Part shown: positions 46,450-57,493 of the stretch, in pieces
Position numbering within the stretch: position 1 is the first letter of the stretch
Layout of the letters: each line of letters begins with the position of its first letter
Assembly (NCBI GenBank): GCA_028023455.1
Contig: JAQFVV010006629.1
Coordinates: 1-64,000, forward strand
From: Epiperipatus broadwayi
Taxonomy: Eukaryota; Onychophora; Udeonychophora; Euonychophora; Peripatidae
DNA: 64,000 bases
Reading direction: 5' to 3'
Program-made: the position numbers and the translations under genes
Notes under the pieces: model-generated
What the model was told of the DNA's origin: nothing
The model's database searches: none
What the model saw: only the letters and a program-made list of their open reading frames with translations

Positions 46450-47443
46450 ACTTTCAAGTGAAGGAATATTACAATTAAATGGGACATTATTGGATTTTGT
46501 GAGGTTAGAAGAAAAGGTGAAGAGACAATTGATTTAAAAAGTGGACATGCACTCTATTATAAAGGCACAAATATTGGAAATAAAAATGGAATAGGATTCC
46601 TTATAAATAAAAAGTGGAAGAACAACCTTGTGAAGATTGATGGTGTATCAGAGAGAGTGGCAAGATTAGTTATATAACTCAATAGCAGATATCAAATGCA
46701 GATGATTCAGGTTTGTGTCCGAACAAGTTCTCATAGTGATGAAGTAGTAGAAGGTTATTTATGGATGTACAAAAGGCTTTTGATCAGAGTAAACAATATT
46801 TTGAAATTGTTATGGGAGACTTTAATTCTAGAATTGGTAAACAAATGAAAGATGAAAGTGCTGTAGGTAATTTTGGTTATGGTAATAGAAATGAGAGAGG
46901 ACATAGACTTGTGGAGTTTGCAGAAAAAGAAAAACTATATGAATTCTTTTTTTTTTGAGAAAAATGTTAAAAGGAAATGGATGGAAGCAACCAAATGAAG
47001 GTGCAGCAGAATTGGATTATATTTTGACTAACACAAAATACATATTTCAAGATTGTAATGTTCTTAATAAATTTAACACAGAAAGTGATCATCGATTGGT
47101 AAAATGTAAGATACATGTTAATGCAAAATTAGAGAGACAAAAATTATTAAGAAAAACAATATTTACAGTTGATATTCCTAATCTTCAGAAACATTCTACT
47201 GAATTTAAATTAGAACTTACAAATCGGTTTCAAGTATTAGTAGATTTTGAACATGATTCAGATTTGAATGAAATTAATATGAAAATAACTGATATATTTT
47301 TAAAAACTGCAACAAAGATAGCTGGTAGAAAAAAGCAGCAATTGACCAAAAAAATTTCTATTGAGACTAGAGAATTTGTGAAGAAAAGAAGGAATATGAA
47401 GATATACAAAAATGATGCATTAAAAAGGATTGAATATCTCTAA
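46450..47443 (+). pseudogene. RTE endonuclease domain, frame-broken
   Basis: Frames in order: RSLSSEGILQL, WDIIGFCEVRRKGEETIDLK (46480-46540; the conserved Glu of E-V-R is present), GHALYYKG, IGFLINKKWKNNLVKIDGVS, then a stop, VCVRTSSHSDEVVEGY, VMGDFNSRIGKQMKDESAVG (46817-46875; G-D-F-N), NFGYGNRNERGHRLVEFAEK, and in a new frame (46955-47443) AELDYILTN and FNTESDHRLVKCKI (S-D-H). The catalytic residues are intact; a frameshift at a T run (46950) and stops elsewhere kill it. The domain acts by nicking target DNA for reverse transcription. Confidence 0.85.
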
Positions 47444-48540
47444 TTTTGTAAAATGGCGCGGAAAAGAGTTGAAAGTGATATAAGAAAGTATAACTGTGAA
47501 CTAGCAAGGAAAGCTGTAGAAGACAATAAAAGTCTCAAGAGTGTAAAACAACATTTTGGTATTGGTAGGAAATTTATATCTGCAATAAGAAAAAAAGATG
47601 GAATTATTACTAAAAAGTTGAGATGACATCATGAAATGGGTAGAAGACTTTTATTAAGAATTATATAGTAATAAAGAACAAGTAGCTCCTATACCTATTA
47701 TATCTTCTAAATTGCCCAGAATTTTAAATGAAGAAGTGAGAAATGCAATTAAATGTATGAAGAAAGGAAAGGCTTCAGGTAATGATGGAATTATAATTGA
47801 TATATTAAAAGAAGCAGGTGAAGAAATAGAACAATTTTAATAAAATTATATACCAAATGTCAATGATAAAGATGTATCAGATGATTGGAAGAATGCAGTA
47901 TTAATATTTAAAAAAGGTGATAAAGAAGATATTAGAAATTACACACCTATCAGCTTTTTATCAGTTTTATACAAATTTTTTACCAAGATAATTACAACTC
48001 ATCTACAGAGAACATTAGATTTCCACCAACCAAGAGAACAAGCTGGATTTAAAAATGGTTTTAGTACAGTAGATCATATCCAGGTATTGAGAGAAGTTAT
48101 AGAAAGGACAAATGAATATGAGTTGCCATTATGTTTTGGATTTGTAGATTATGAAAAGGTATTTGATTCTATAAACATTTCTTCAGTGATTAAAGCATTG
48201 GATCATCAAGGTATAGATCCAGGATATTGTCATATTTTAAAGAATATTTATAAAAATGCAACAGCAACAATTAGATTACATAATGATACTAGGAAAGTCA
48301 ACATTGAGAAGGGTGTAAGACAGGATGACTCCATATCTCCAAAACTTTTTACAGCAGTGCTGCAAGAAGTATTTTGTGGATTAAAATGGGAAGCTAAAGG
48401 AGTGAAAGTAAATGGAGATTATCTAAGTCATTTAGATTTTGCAGATGATGATGTTGTTTTTGCAAATTATGCTTTAGAGCTGCATGAAATGTTGCAGGAG
48501 TTATCAGATGAAAGTAGGACTAAAGATAAATGTTAAAAAG
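47444..48540 (+). pseudogene. RTE reverse transcriptase domain, frame-broken
   Basis: After linker remnants, a long stretch keeps family order: LNEEVRNAIKCMKKGKASG, DGIIIDILKEAGEEIE, DWKNAVLIFKKGDKEDIRNY, TPISFLSVLYKFFTKIITTH, PREQAGFKNGFSTVDHIQ. A 149-codon frame (48087-48536) then holds PLCFGFVDYEKVFDSI (domain A), VNIEKGVRQDDSISPKLF (domain B, where the usual G-C is D-D) and HLDFADDDVVF (domain C, 48441-48449). The enzyme makes cDNA on nicked target DNA. Stops near 47625, 47665 and 47840 and the domain B change show it is inactive. Confidence 0.88.
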
Positions 48541-49060
48541 ACTAAAGTAATGTTTAATGGATTTTTTCAAAAATATGAAAATAAAGATTGATTATGATGA
48601 GTTAGAAAAAGTTAACAGTTACAAATACCTTGGACAGATTATTAATATAGGTGGAAACATAATGGATGAAATTAATCATAGAATTAAACTTGGTTGGAGT
48701 GCTTTTGGTAGAAATAACTTGATACTAAAAGGAAATATGCCTATGTGTTTGAAAAGGAAGGTTTTTAATAAATGTGTTTTACCAGTTCTTACTTATGGAT
48801 CTGAGACTTGGACACTTAATAGAAGAGCAATACAGAGACTTCAGATCACTCAAAGAAGTATGGAGAGATGCATGTTGGGAATAACAAGAAGAGATAGAAA
48901 ACACAATATATGGATAAGAGAACAAACAGATATTACTGACCTCATTGAAAAAATTAAAAGACAAGTGGAATTGGGCTGGACATATTGCTAGAAGAGATGA
49001 TAATAGATGGATAATTGAAATCTTAAACTGGATTCCAAGAGATTGTGAAAGACCCAGAAA
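48541..49060 (+). pseudogene. RTE C-terminal region
   Basis: An open frame of 144 codons (48557-48991) after a frame change: LEKVNSYKYLGQIINIGGNI (thumb), KRKVFNKCVLPVLTYGSETW, TLNRRAIQRLQITQRSMERC and DRKHNIWIREQTDITDLIEK, a conserved tail of RTE polyproteins. It ends in GWTYC-stop where the family usually continues with a GH-V-A-R-R segment; that segment is present in the next frame (GGACATATTGCTAGAAGAGA). It matches the 15.8-kb copy over the last ~460 bp. Confidence 0.85.
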
Positions 49061-49202
49061 GAGACGTGAGATGGATGGATGAAATAAAGTATGCAGGGAT
49101 GATATGAAGAAGAGAAGCTAGACATCGGAGAGGATGGATTGAACTTGGAGAGACCGTCATTCTGCAGTGGATTGATAATGGTTGATGATCATGATGATGA
49201 CA

Positions 49203-49770
49203 TGAATGTATGAAAACAGTTTATTTAATCAATATAAAACAAACATCCAATTATAAATTGAATTTTTTTTTATAGCCTGTCATACATGTACTAAATGTAT
49301 ATTTTCAAATTGTGTATTACATTTATGTCATAATCTGCAAGTCCTTATCATTTTATATAATTATTTATAATTTTTTTTCTTATATCAATTAATATTACCA
49401 TTATAGGCTAATTGCATATCACCTTGGAAATAGGTTGCATCATAAGTCCTGCCCATCCCTTTCCTAATAATATAAATGGATACATAATCATCTGATAATA
49501 TGGGGGTTAGATTCACGTAATGTCTACATGGGTAGGATTACAATATCAAATCCGCCAAGAGCTTTGAACATTCCACCATTGGTTTTTCAATGAAATGAAT
49601 GGTTGAATTGTTGAAAGATTGAAGCCTATCCATTAAAGTTTAAGGAATTGCTATCTTAATATAAGCTGAGAATTGATTTATATGTGTGTTAGATTATGAT
49701 CTGGCCTAACTGATGAGTGCTGGTTCTGCCCAAAATACATGTATTGGGATCATTTATCTTTTTCATATAT
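49203..49770. other. No recognisable feature
   Basis: AT-rich; slightly GC-richer at 49430-49740. It could be part of the body or flank of the SINE-like copy that follows, but I see no boundary. Confidence 0.3.
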
Positions 49771-49850
49771 GTGGTCAAGTGTATTGGCCTTTTGAGATGA
49801 AGTGGATGATGAATATAGACTGAAAATCCTAAGTTCAAATTCTTCTATTT
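49771..49850 (+). repeat. tRNA-derived SINE-like copy
   Basis: GTGGTCAAGTGTATTGGCC resembles a pol III A box region (T-G-G-Y-C-N-A-G-T-G), and AAGTTCAAATTC at 49831-49842, ~55 bp downstream, resembles a B box (G-G-T-T-C-A-A-A-T-C-C). Between them GACTGAAAATCC recalls the anticodon arm and variable region of a Ser/Leu-type tRNA. No full cloverleaf or CCA-adjacent acceptor stem closes, so this is a tRNA-derived retroposon or pseudogene rather than a functional tRNA gene. The length of the body and the tail are not defined. Confidence 0.45.
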
Positions 49851-51145
49851 ACTATAGTAAGCATTTAAGTAGACCAAATGAATAATTACAAAAATATAGT
49901 TAACTTAAAAACATTTATTAACATTTTTTTATTATTTCAATTTTACTTATTAAATTTCTATTGTTAGTCTAAATATTAATATGTATGCTTTTAAATTTAT
50001 AACCTTTAATTTTAAGTGTAATATTTATTATTTTTAAACTTTTTAACTCGGAAGAAAATTGCTGGCCAGTCAATATTATTGGATTGATCAAGTAAAAAAT
50101 AAAATAAATATTGTTATAGTCATAAAAAAAAGATGGATTTATTTAATTGTTTTATAATTTTATCAATATAGTAAAGAAGATATAAGATGAGAAGAATATA
50201 ATATTTGTTTATTTTATTCTTTAAAAAAAAAATGTTATAAAATTTTAATTAATAATATTAATAAAATGTAAAATAAAGCGATATTATGAATAATTAGTGA
50301 AATATAATTACGTTAATAAATTATTTAATTACAATGTGCTCATGTAAAATTATAAATATTAAATAGAAAAATATTTAATTTTTACTGCAAATATACTTAT
50401 ATTAGGATCTGAGCTTGAAGTCAGATGGAATAAACTAGGTAACTGTTTATAAATAGCATCAGATATATTTGTTTGTCATTTATAGTTTGTCACTGGTTAT
50501 TTGCTTATCATGAATTATTACAATATTTAGATCTACAGCATGAACTTTAAATAAACTGTTTTAAATCATGTAAGTATATTTAAAGCTTACTTTCCATTTG
50601 ACATCTTTTTTGAAATATTTAATAAGATTGCAAATAGCAACTAAGTATTCTTAAGTAAGTTTCCTAACCTTAAAATAGTTTTATGTTTTTGTAAATTTAA
50701 TTTAATAAGCTGTTGATAGTCGTTTTGATAAATATTTTTAATGTAAATATCAAATTCATTTAATAATTCTTTTGTTTTGTAAAAACTTGTTTTAGTAATG
50801 AAAAGAAAGGAACTTTTAATAGAAGCAATAAAGTATATTTTTTAATAAGTTTAGTACTTATTATTGAGTGAAACATTTTTTTAAAAGGGCAATGGAAAAT
50901 TATTAAATATTATTTATTTAACCTTAATTTATTATCACTTTAAAATAAGATATTATGACTAAACTATTGCTATACTTGATTATCATTGTTAGTAAGATCA
51001 TCTTTCATTAGCATAAGTTAAGATAGCAATTTAATTTAAAACTACCACATAAACTTAAATGAGTACTTATGTTTGTTATCATAAAATAAATGAAGCCCTT
51101 ATGTCATTATACAAATATTTTTTTTATAAAATAGCATTATAAAAT
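49851..51145. other. No recognisable feature
   Basis: Very AT-rich spacer with A and T tracts. No coding content, transposon ends or RNA genes seen. Confidence 0.4.
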
Positions 51146-51213
51146 ATATTGATACATCCAATGCAGGATGAAGATCTCTCCAAGTTTAATTCAATTACTC
51201 TAATATAGCATAC

Positions 51214-53364
51214 TGTAACGGGCACATACGTACGTTACATTTTTTTTAATTATTAAACATGTTCGCATTTAAAAATTTTCTTTAAGAATTAAAAATTGAA
51301 ATTAAATATCATCTTAAACTCGTATATATAAATCGCACAGATAAAAAAAAAAATTATTAAACGAAAACTTTATTAAAGAAAAAGTGTTTTAAAACTAAAT
51401 TTTCAGTAGAGATTTAAAGATAAAAATATATCTTTAAGTTTGAAAACACATTAATTAATCAGAAATGGAAATGATTGTTTTAATTAGAAATGTAAACTAG
51501 CCTTGGGCATTTAAATGTAAAAACATCGGTCAGATAGGAAAACAATAGAAACAAATAGCCAATGAATGAAAAACAATGGAATCGGACCTCAGCGAAAGGA
51601 CCATATCATCATCATGACATAACGTCCATTGGATCCTTCAAATTAATATAAAAGGACAAGTTTGAAAATTATTAATTAATTATTATTGAGAGAGGACAGA
51701 TATGTGTTAGTGCGGAAGTGAAGGAGAAGGGATTGAAAAGACGCACTCCTCAATCCCTTCAGTTTTGCTAAGAAAGAAAGAGAAATGAACTATCGTTTTT
51801 CTACATTGAGGACCAGTTAAAGCAAAAACCTCCAGATGGATAAATAAATCGGCCAACAGAATACCAATCATAGGATGGCATGGGAATTCACGTTCATGGC
51901 AAGCAACGGATAAAGATGAACTGTTTTAAACCGTAAGAACTTTATAAATAATGAACATTAAATTAAAACTTTCCATATTTAAATGATTGCAATATTATCC
52001 TATCTGACCAACTTAATTTATTAATAATGTTATTTGATGTATTTCTTTTTTTTTATATATATTTAAAATCATTTCCATTTATTTATTTATTTTTTGTTCT
52101 TTAAGTTTTATCATGATTTTTGTTTTTCGTTAAATTAATTATATAAATGTTAAACTTAAGTCGGGTGTGAATGGCTGTATAGATTTGTAAAGTTATATTA
52201 GGGGAGGGTAATCTTAGGTTATTTGTGTCGTTGTTAAATTGGGTCAATGGATTGGATATATTGATGTAGTTAGTAGATGTAGTCGGAGATTCGCTACTGG
52301 CAGAATCGTTTATATATACGCCGCACTCACCCGTTTGCCTATGGAAGGAATTATAAGACGGAGAATGCAGTTCCTTTCTATGGAGTTTTTTTTATTGTTC
52401 TTCTCGTTAGATAGATGTAATATTCCTATCTGATGAGAGTCAATGTCTTCTCTTAATCTTTTTGGTGCTGCCGTATTCCGTATTACATTGAATACATCGA
52501 TATATCAGATGAATTGATGCCAGTTTGACTGCGAATTTTAGCCTAGGGTTAAATAGGGATAGAATATTTTATTTTCAAATGCAAATCTATGTAGTCTATT
52601 CATACTCGACCCTAAATAAAAATGCATTAAATTTAAGTTGTTTATAGACGCTTGCATGGATTGGTTATCGGTTAAGTATGTTTTGGGTTTTCATATTTGA
52701 TCAAAATATATAGACATTCGATAAATAATGATACCTTATGGTGAGTATCTATAATGTATTTATTCGGATGTCTTTTAAGTTATTGGTGACAATGCAAGTA
52801 TCTTATGGTGAATACTATTGGGTTACTTATAAATTTCCCTCTGCAATTGTCTGTATCAATGATTTTATATTTTGATCGTTTATGTTTATTTTGAAATGTT
52901 TTTAACCATTGTAATCTATGTAACCGATCTATACTCAACATTATTAAAACAATTTTTTATAATTCCATCTGTGCGAACTTAATTAAAATGTGAACTTATA
53001 ATATAATAGAAATTAAAATGTAAATTAAAATCTAAAGTAAAGTTAAAAATAATGTTAAATGTTAAAATGTAAACTGATATTAAAACAATTTTCAATCTTA
53101 TATATATGTGCATAAATAAATGTTTGTATGCTAATTACTGGCAGTGGCTTATTTTATTCTTTTTTTATATACTCTTAGATTATATTATTTAATCTCTGCT
53201 ACTCCCTGAGCTAGTGACATGGGCTAACGACCGGATGCAAAATTTAAAAAAAAGTTTTTTTTTGACTTACATATCTGCCTACTTTATAAATTTTTCTAGG
53301 TTCAAATGCCTAGATGGCGCCCTTTAGTGCAGATCACGTTAAGTCCCTTCTCCGGATCGTTACA
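51214..53364 (+). repeat. 5' LTR, 2.15 kb
   Basis: Begins TGTAACGGGCACATACGTAC and ends CCGGATCGTTACA, immediately before the primer-binding site. The first 551 bp (to CCTTCAGTT at 51764) are almost identical to the 3' LTR; the remaining ~1.6 kb is unique in the window. A TATA box (TATAAAAGG) is at 51647 and poly-A-type AATAAA signals lie near 53115. A 64-codon frame at 52239-52433 matches nothing I know. Confidence 0.8.
51647..51655 (+). promoter_or_regulatory. TATA box in the LTR
   Basis: TATAAAAGG, conserved in the 3' LTR at 54537-54545. Position and conservation fit an LTR promoter. Confidence 0.5.
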
Positions 53365-53366
53365 AC

Positions 53367-53384
53367 TGGCGCCCAACATGGGGC
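53367..53384 (+). other. Primer-binding site, tRNA-Lys(CUU) type
   Basis: TGGCGCCCAACATGGGGC starts two bases after the LTR end (CGTTACA-AC). It is complementary to the 3' end of tRNA-Lys(CUU) with one mismatch (A for G). A further stretch, CCACGGATACCCTGAGTAAA at 53402-53421, again resembles the complement of the tRNA body, separated by ~14 unrelated bases. Confidence 0.8.
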
Positions 53385-54104
53385 CGATCTGTTAATATAA
53401 ACCACGGATACCCTGAGTAAATTTCTTTTTTCAAAATGAAATATGTTTATCTGTTTACATAAAGTCGGATACTTTAAACCTTATAAAAGCACTGCCAGAA
53501 AAAAATAGCACATATATTAAACACGAGAAAGTATAAATAATTTTAAACTGTATTTGGTTAAAAAGAAAGTCAAAAGGTTGCAATTGATATGTTTTTCTTT
53601 TTAGTTGTTAATATAAATTATGCTTTAATGTGTATAGGCGTGCACAGCCATGTAAGTTTATGATCGAAATGTGGTGCCTTACGATGAGTACCTTTGGGAA
53701 TTACGTCAGTGTAACCCTATGTATGCATTTCAATAAATCATAAATAAGTTGGTGGTATTTATAATTGTGCTGCAAATATACACGCATAAACCCATTATCT
53801 TTCAAAATATATTTACTTCAATGCAACCTTCCTAAATAATTTAAATAATTTGCTTGTCATGCCGTGAGTAAAAATAAAATGTATAAAATAAAATAGAATT
53901 CTCGGGGGGAGGAGGTGTAAACGTAAATGGTCCTTGAAAAATGATAGCCAAGATTTTTTTTTCTTGTATACTGTATAGTCTTTTGTAAAATTACTAACCG
54001 GATGTTTTTGTAAATGTCTTCGAAAATCGTGTACCGTAATTACTAACCCTAAGTAAAATATTTTTTTTTTGTTCATTTTTTTTTTTTAAGCAAGTTTACT
54101 GATA

Positions 54105-54661
54105 TGTAACGGGCACATACGTATGTTACATTGTTTTTTTATTATTAAACATGTTCACATTTAAAAATTTTCTTTAAGAATTAAAAATTGAAATTAAATA
54201 TCATCTTAAACTCGTATATATAAATCGCACAGATAAAAAAAAATTATTAAACGAAAACTTTATTAAAGAAGAAGTGTTTTAAAACTAAATTTTCAGTACA
54301 GATTTAAAGATAAAAATATATCTTTAAGTTTGAAAACACATTAATTAATCAGAAATGGAAATGATTGTTTTAATTAGAAATGTAAACTAGCCTTGGGCAT
54401 TTAAATGTAAAAACATCGGTCAGATAGGAAAACAATAGAAACAAATAGCCAATGAATGAAAAACAATGGAATCGGACCTCAGCGAAAGGACCATATCATC
54501 ATCATGACGTAACGTCCATTGGATCCTTCAAATTAATATAAAAGGACAAGTTTGAAAATTATTAATTAATTATTATTGAGAGAGGACAGATATGTGTTAG
54601 TGCGGAAGTGAAGGAGAAGGGATTGAAAAGACGCACTCCTCAATCCCTTCAGTTCGTTACA
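54105..54661 (+). repeat. 3' LTR, internally deleted (557 bp)
   Basis: TGTAACGGGCACATACGTAT ... CAATCCCTTCAGTTCGTTACA. Nearly identical to 51214-51764 (few substitutions and short A-tract indels), then joins directly to the terminal CGTTACA. High similarity to the 5' LTR implies a young insertion compared with the other LTR elements here. Confidence 0.88.
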
Positions 54662-56130
54662 ATACCATAAATTTTCTTATTTCGTCTACCCATTCTCATT
54701 TGGTCTCCTGTGTTTTTTTTTTACAATTTCTTGAGATTCAATTTAAAACTTCAACTGGTCTTCTTTTATCATCTCTTCTAGCAATATGGCAAGCCCATCT
54801 TCATTCCAGTTTCTTAATTATGTCAGTGAGTTTGTGATATCTGTTTATTCTCTCACTCACATATTTAATTTTTGATCTTTATTTGTTACCCCTAGCATAC
54901 ATTCCTTTTCATATTTCATTTAGTTATCTGAAGTCTCAGATTCATAAGTAAAAACTGGTCAAACACATTTGTTAAAAACATTTCTTTCCAAACCCAGGCA
55001 TATTTCCTTTTAAATTATTTCTACCAAAAACATTTTTCAAATTTAATTATGTTATAAAGTTACTCCATTTTGTTTCCATTTGTGTTAATAATCTTACCAA
55101 GGTATTTGTAATTGATAACTTCTTCTAATTTATGTTTATCAATCTTTAGTTTCTCTTTTTAGAAAATCCATTTAACATTACTTGAGCCTTTTTAGTATTT
55201 ATCTTTAGTCCCACTTTTTTTACCTTTATCTGATAACTTTACAATTAACTGTAAAGTATTATTTGCAAAAACCAATCATATCATCTGCAAAATCTAGATA
55301 AATAATCTCCATTTACTTTTATTTCCTTAACTTCCTATTTCAATCGACAAAATACTTTTGTCTAGTGTAAAAAAATTATGCAGCTATTGGATCTTTCTAA
55401 TATACATTTTTCTCAATGCTCATGTTTTTTATCACCATGTAATCTAATCATTATTATTGTATTTGGTAAATATTTTTTAGAATATGATAGTATCTTGAAT
55501 CTTGATAATTCAATGCTTTAATCACCATAGAAATGCTTATAGAATCAAATGCCTTTTCATAATCGACAAATCCAAAGCATAATGGCAATACATTTTTGTC
55601 GAACCTTATAATCTCTCTGAATGTTTGGAGATAATTCATAATGCTAAAATGACTTATAAATTCAGCTTGTTCTTTTTGTTGCTTAGGATCTAAAGTTTAT
55701 GGTAAATGAATTGTAATTATCTTGGTAAAGATTTTCTATAGGACTGATAGAAGAATAATAGATCTATAATTTCTAATACCTCCTTTATCTTTTTGAAATG
55801 TCAATATTATTACTGCATTTTCCCCATCATCTAGTACGGCTTTATAATTCAGATATTTAGTACATAACTTTGCCAATAATTATTCTATTTCTTCACCCAT
55901 TTCTTTTAATATGTCAATAACAATCCCATCATTTTTTTGAGCTTTCCTTTTCTTCATAGATTTAATTGCATGCCATTTGTTTATTTAAAATGCTGGGCAA
56001 TTCTTTTTAGTAATAGTTTCATCTTTTTTTATTACTGCAGAAATAACTTTCCTTCCAATATCAAGATGTTGTTTTACATTTTTGAGGATTTTGTAATTTT
56101 TCTTGCCAGTTCACAATTAATTTTTTTAAT

Positions 56131-57474
56131 ATATACCAGGTCTGTTATATGGCACAATAATATAGTGTATGTGCATAAATATATATGAAGTGGAAAGGAA
56201 AAGTAGAAATAAACACAGATATAAATATGTAGATATTTTTTAACACTATCCTGGAATAATAAAGGGTTAAATAACGTAATTTAAAACAAAATTCTATTAT
56301 GAAATAAAGATTTTAAAAGGTCTAATAAAAATTAATATTTTTATTCTCATTTTGAAATTAAAAAAAGGTGTTTTATGGTTAAAGTAGAACTTATAATTGT
56401 AAATATTTCTATTATCTATTCTTTTTGAAAATTTTTTAAATTAAAACTTGTATAAAATATCTTTTTTAATTAATGCTTGTATGCATTTCACTATCTAAGT
56501 AAAAACATGTAGATCACATCTTTGATAAAATTGCAAAGTTGATTTCAAAAGTAGTTTTTGATTAAAATGGCTTTGAAAGGATTAGCGATCTTTTTGAAAA
56601 GATAAGAAAAAAAACTTGTTAATTAAATATGTTGTTATCATGCTAAATCAATTCTATAAAAGGGCTGATAAAAAATATCAGTTCAGTTTGACTTGTAATT
56701 TTTATAATAGCTGGTCAGAAGAGTCTGGTTTTAATATTTTGAGCAGATGGCGAAATTGGTCAGCTGCAAAATTTGGATAATAATTTTTTTTGAAGACAGT
56801 TTTTGTCTATATTTTTGTGAAGCAGTTGGCTCATAGCTAGCTGCAAAATTGGCTAAAATATTTTGTGAAGAGTTAGCTGCAGTTTGTTGCTAACTGTAGC
56901 AGAGAGTGATCACAGTGGAGTTAGATGCAGAGATGACTGGCAAAATTATACAGATGACTTTCATGAAGATATGAGAATGCAATGGGGCAGCTACCCTAAT
57001 GTACTGCTGAAATTTTGAATCATGAAGCTAACCCACTTCTACATTCACTAGTCTGCTTAAATATAGAGAAGGCAGTTTGTTGGCCTGAAGTCTGCAAGTC
57101 TGAGAAGGGAACCTAAATCAAGACCAACTTACCTGGATTATAACTCCCTGATTGTGACTTTCCTGAACTGCTCCCCATCAAGAGAAACCATCAGTTGTGA
57201 AAAAGTAATTACACATATTTTGCTGTGTTTATATCCAGAAATTTTATAATCTTGTGCTCTTTTTAATATATAACATTACTTATATATATATATTTATTAT
57301 TAAACATTACTTTAATAATAAATATTTTGGATTATTAAATATTTCTTTAATATCACTATTTTACTTTATTATACTTTTTGTAAATTTTAAATTTTGTTTA
57401 CCTGGGAAAGATGATGATATGTGCCATCACACCAAGTATAACCTGATCACTTCTGGATCCCCCATCATTTTACA
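56131..57474 (+). repeat. 5' LTR of the non-coding element
   Basis: Starts near TATATACCAGGTCTGTTATATGG and ends CCATCATTTTACA. Contains a TATA box (TATAAAAGG) at 56655, then ATCAGTTCAGT ~30 bases on as a possible start site. The middle holds imperfect internal repeats of an AGCTGCAAAATT...GGCTAAAATATT type (56755-56890). Confidence 0.78.
56655..56663 (+). promoter_or_regulatory. TATA box in the LTR
   Basis: TATAAAAGG, matched by TATAAAATG in the 3' LTR at 58832. A TCAGTT initiator-like sequence follows ~25 bases downstream in both copies. Confidence 0.45.
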
Positions 57475-57476
57475 AA

Positions 57477-57493
57477 TGGCACCAATATGGGGC
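57477..57493 (+). other. Primer-binding site, degenerate tRNA-Lys(CUU) type
   Basis: TGGCACCAATATGGGGC begins two bases after the LTR end TTACA. It matches the TGGCGCCCAACATGGGGC site of the 51-kb element with one missing base and two changes. GGGGCTGATACTGGTGATC continues a weak resemblance to the tRNA complement. Confidence 0.65.

Larger units (their letters stand above)
46430..49202 (+). mobile_element. RTE-type LINE, nearly full length, inactive
   Basis: The longest RTE copy here, ~2.8 kb of an expected ~3.2 kb. The order is endonuclease, reverse transcriptase and C-terminal region in several frames, ending CAGTGGATTGATAATGGTTGATGATCATGATGATGAC, with the short trinucleotide-like 3' repeat typical of RTE elements. 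The copies at 15.8 kb (plus) and 51-56 kb (minus) belong to the same family. The 5' boundary is not sharp; recognisable coding starts at RSLSSEGILQL (~46455). Confidence 0.88.
51214..54661 (+). mobile_element. Non-autonomous LTR retrotransposon with unequal LTRs
   Basis: Ends are TGTAACG at 51214 and CGTTACA at 54661, exact 7-bp inverted termini, with a 4-bp TSD ATAC (51210-51213, 54662-54665), as in some Ty3/Gypsy elements. The 5' LTR runs to CGTTACA at 53358-53364, followed by a tRNA-Lys-type primer-binding site. The internal region (53365-54104, ~740 bp) has no gag or pol. The 3' LTR is only 557 bp because ~1.59 kb of its interior is absent. It inserted in the antisense RTE tail. Confidence 0.88.
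51146..56130 (-). mobile_element. Antisense RTE copy interrupted by an LTR element
   Basis: The RTE 3' tail is at 51146-51213 (complement: AAACTTGGAGAGATCTTCAT, like AACTTGGAGAGACCGTCATT in the 46-49 kb copy). The rest resumes at 54662-56130: FVDYEKAFDSISISMVIKAL (domain A, ~55575-55510), RSIILLSVL and DGIVIDILKEMGEEIE on the minus strand. Between the two parts lies the LTR element 51214-54661. ATAC is duplicated at both joins, and the RTE sequence reads across once the insert is set aside. The 5' end is lost at ~56130, next to a second LTR element. Confidence 0.85.

Noticed and set aside
49771-49850. Functional tRNA gene
   Set aside because: Acceptor and D stems do not close and the anticodon arm is disrupted.
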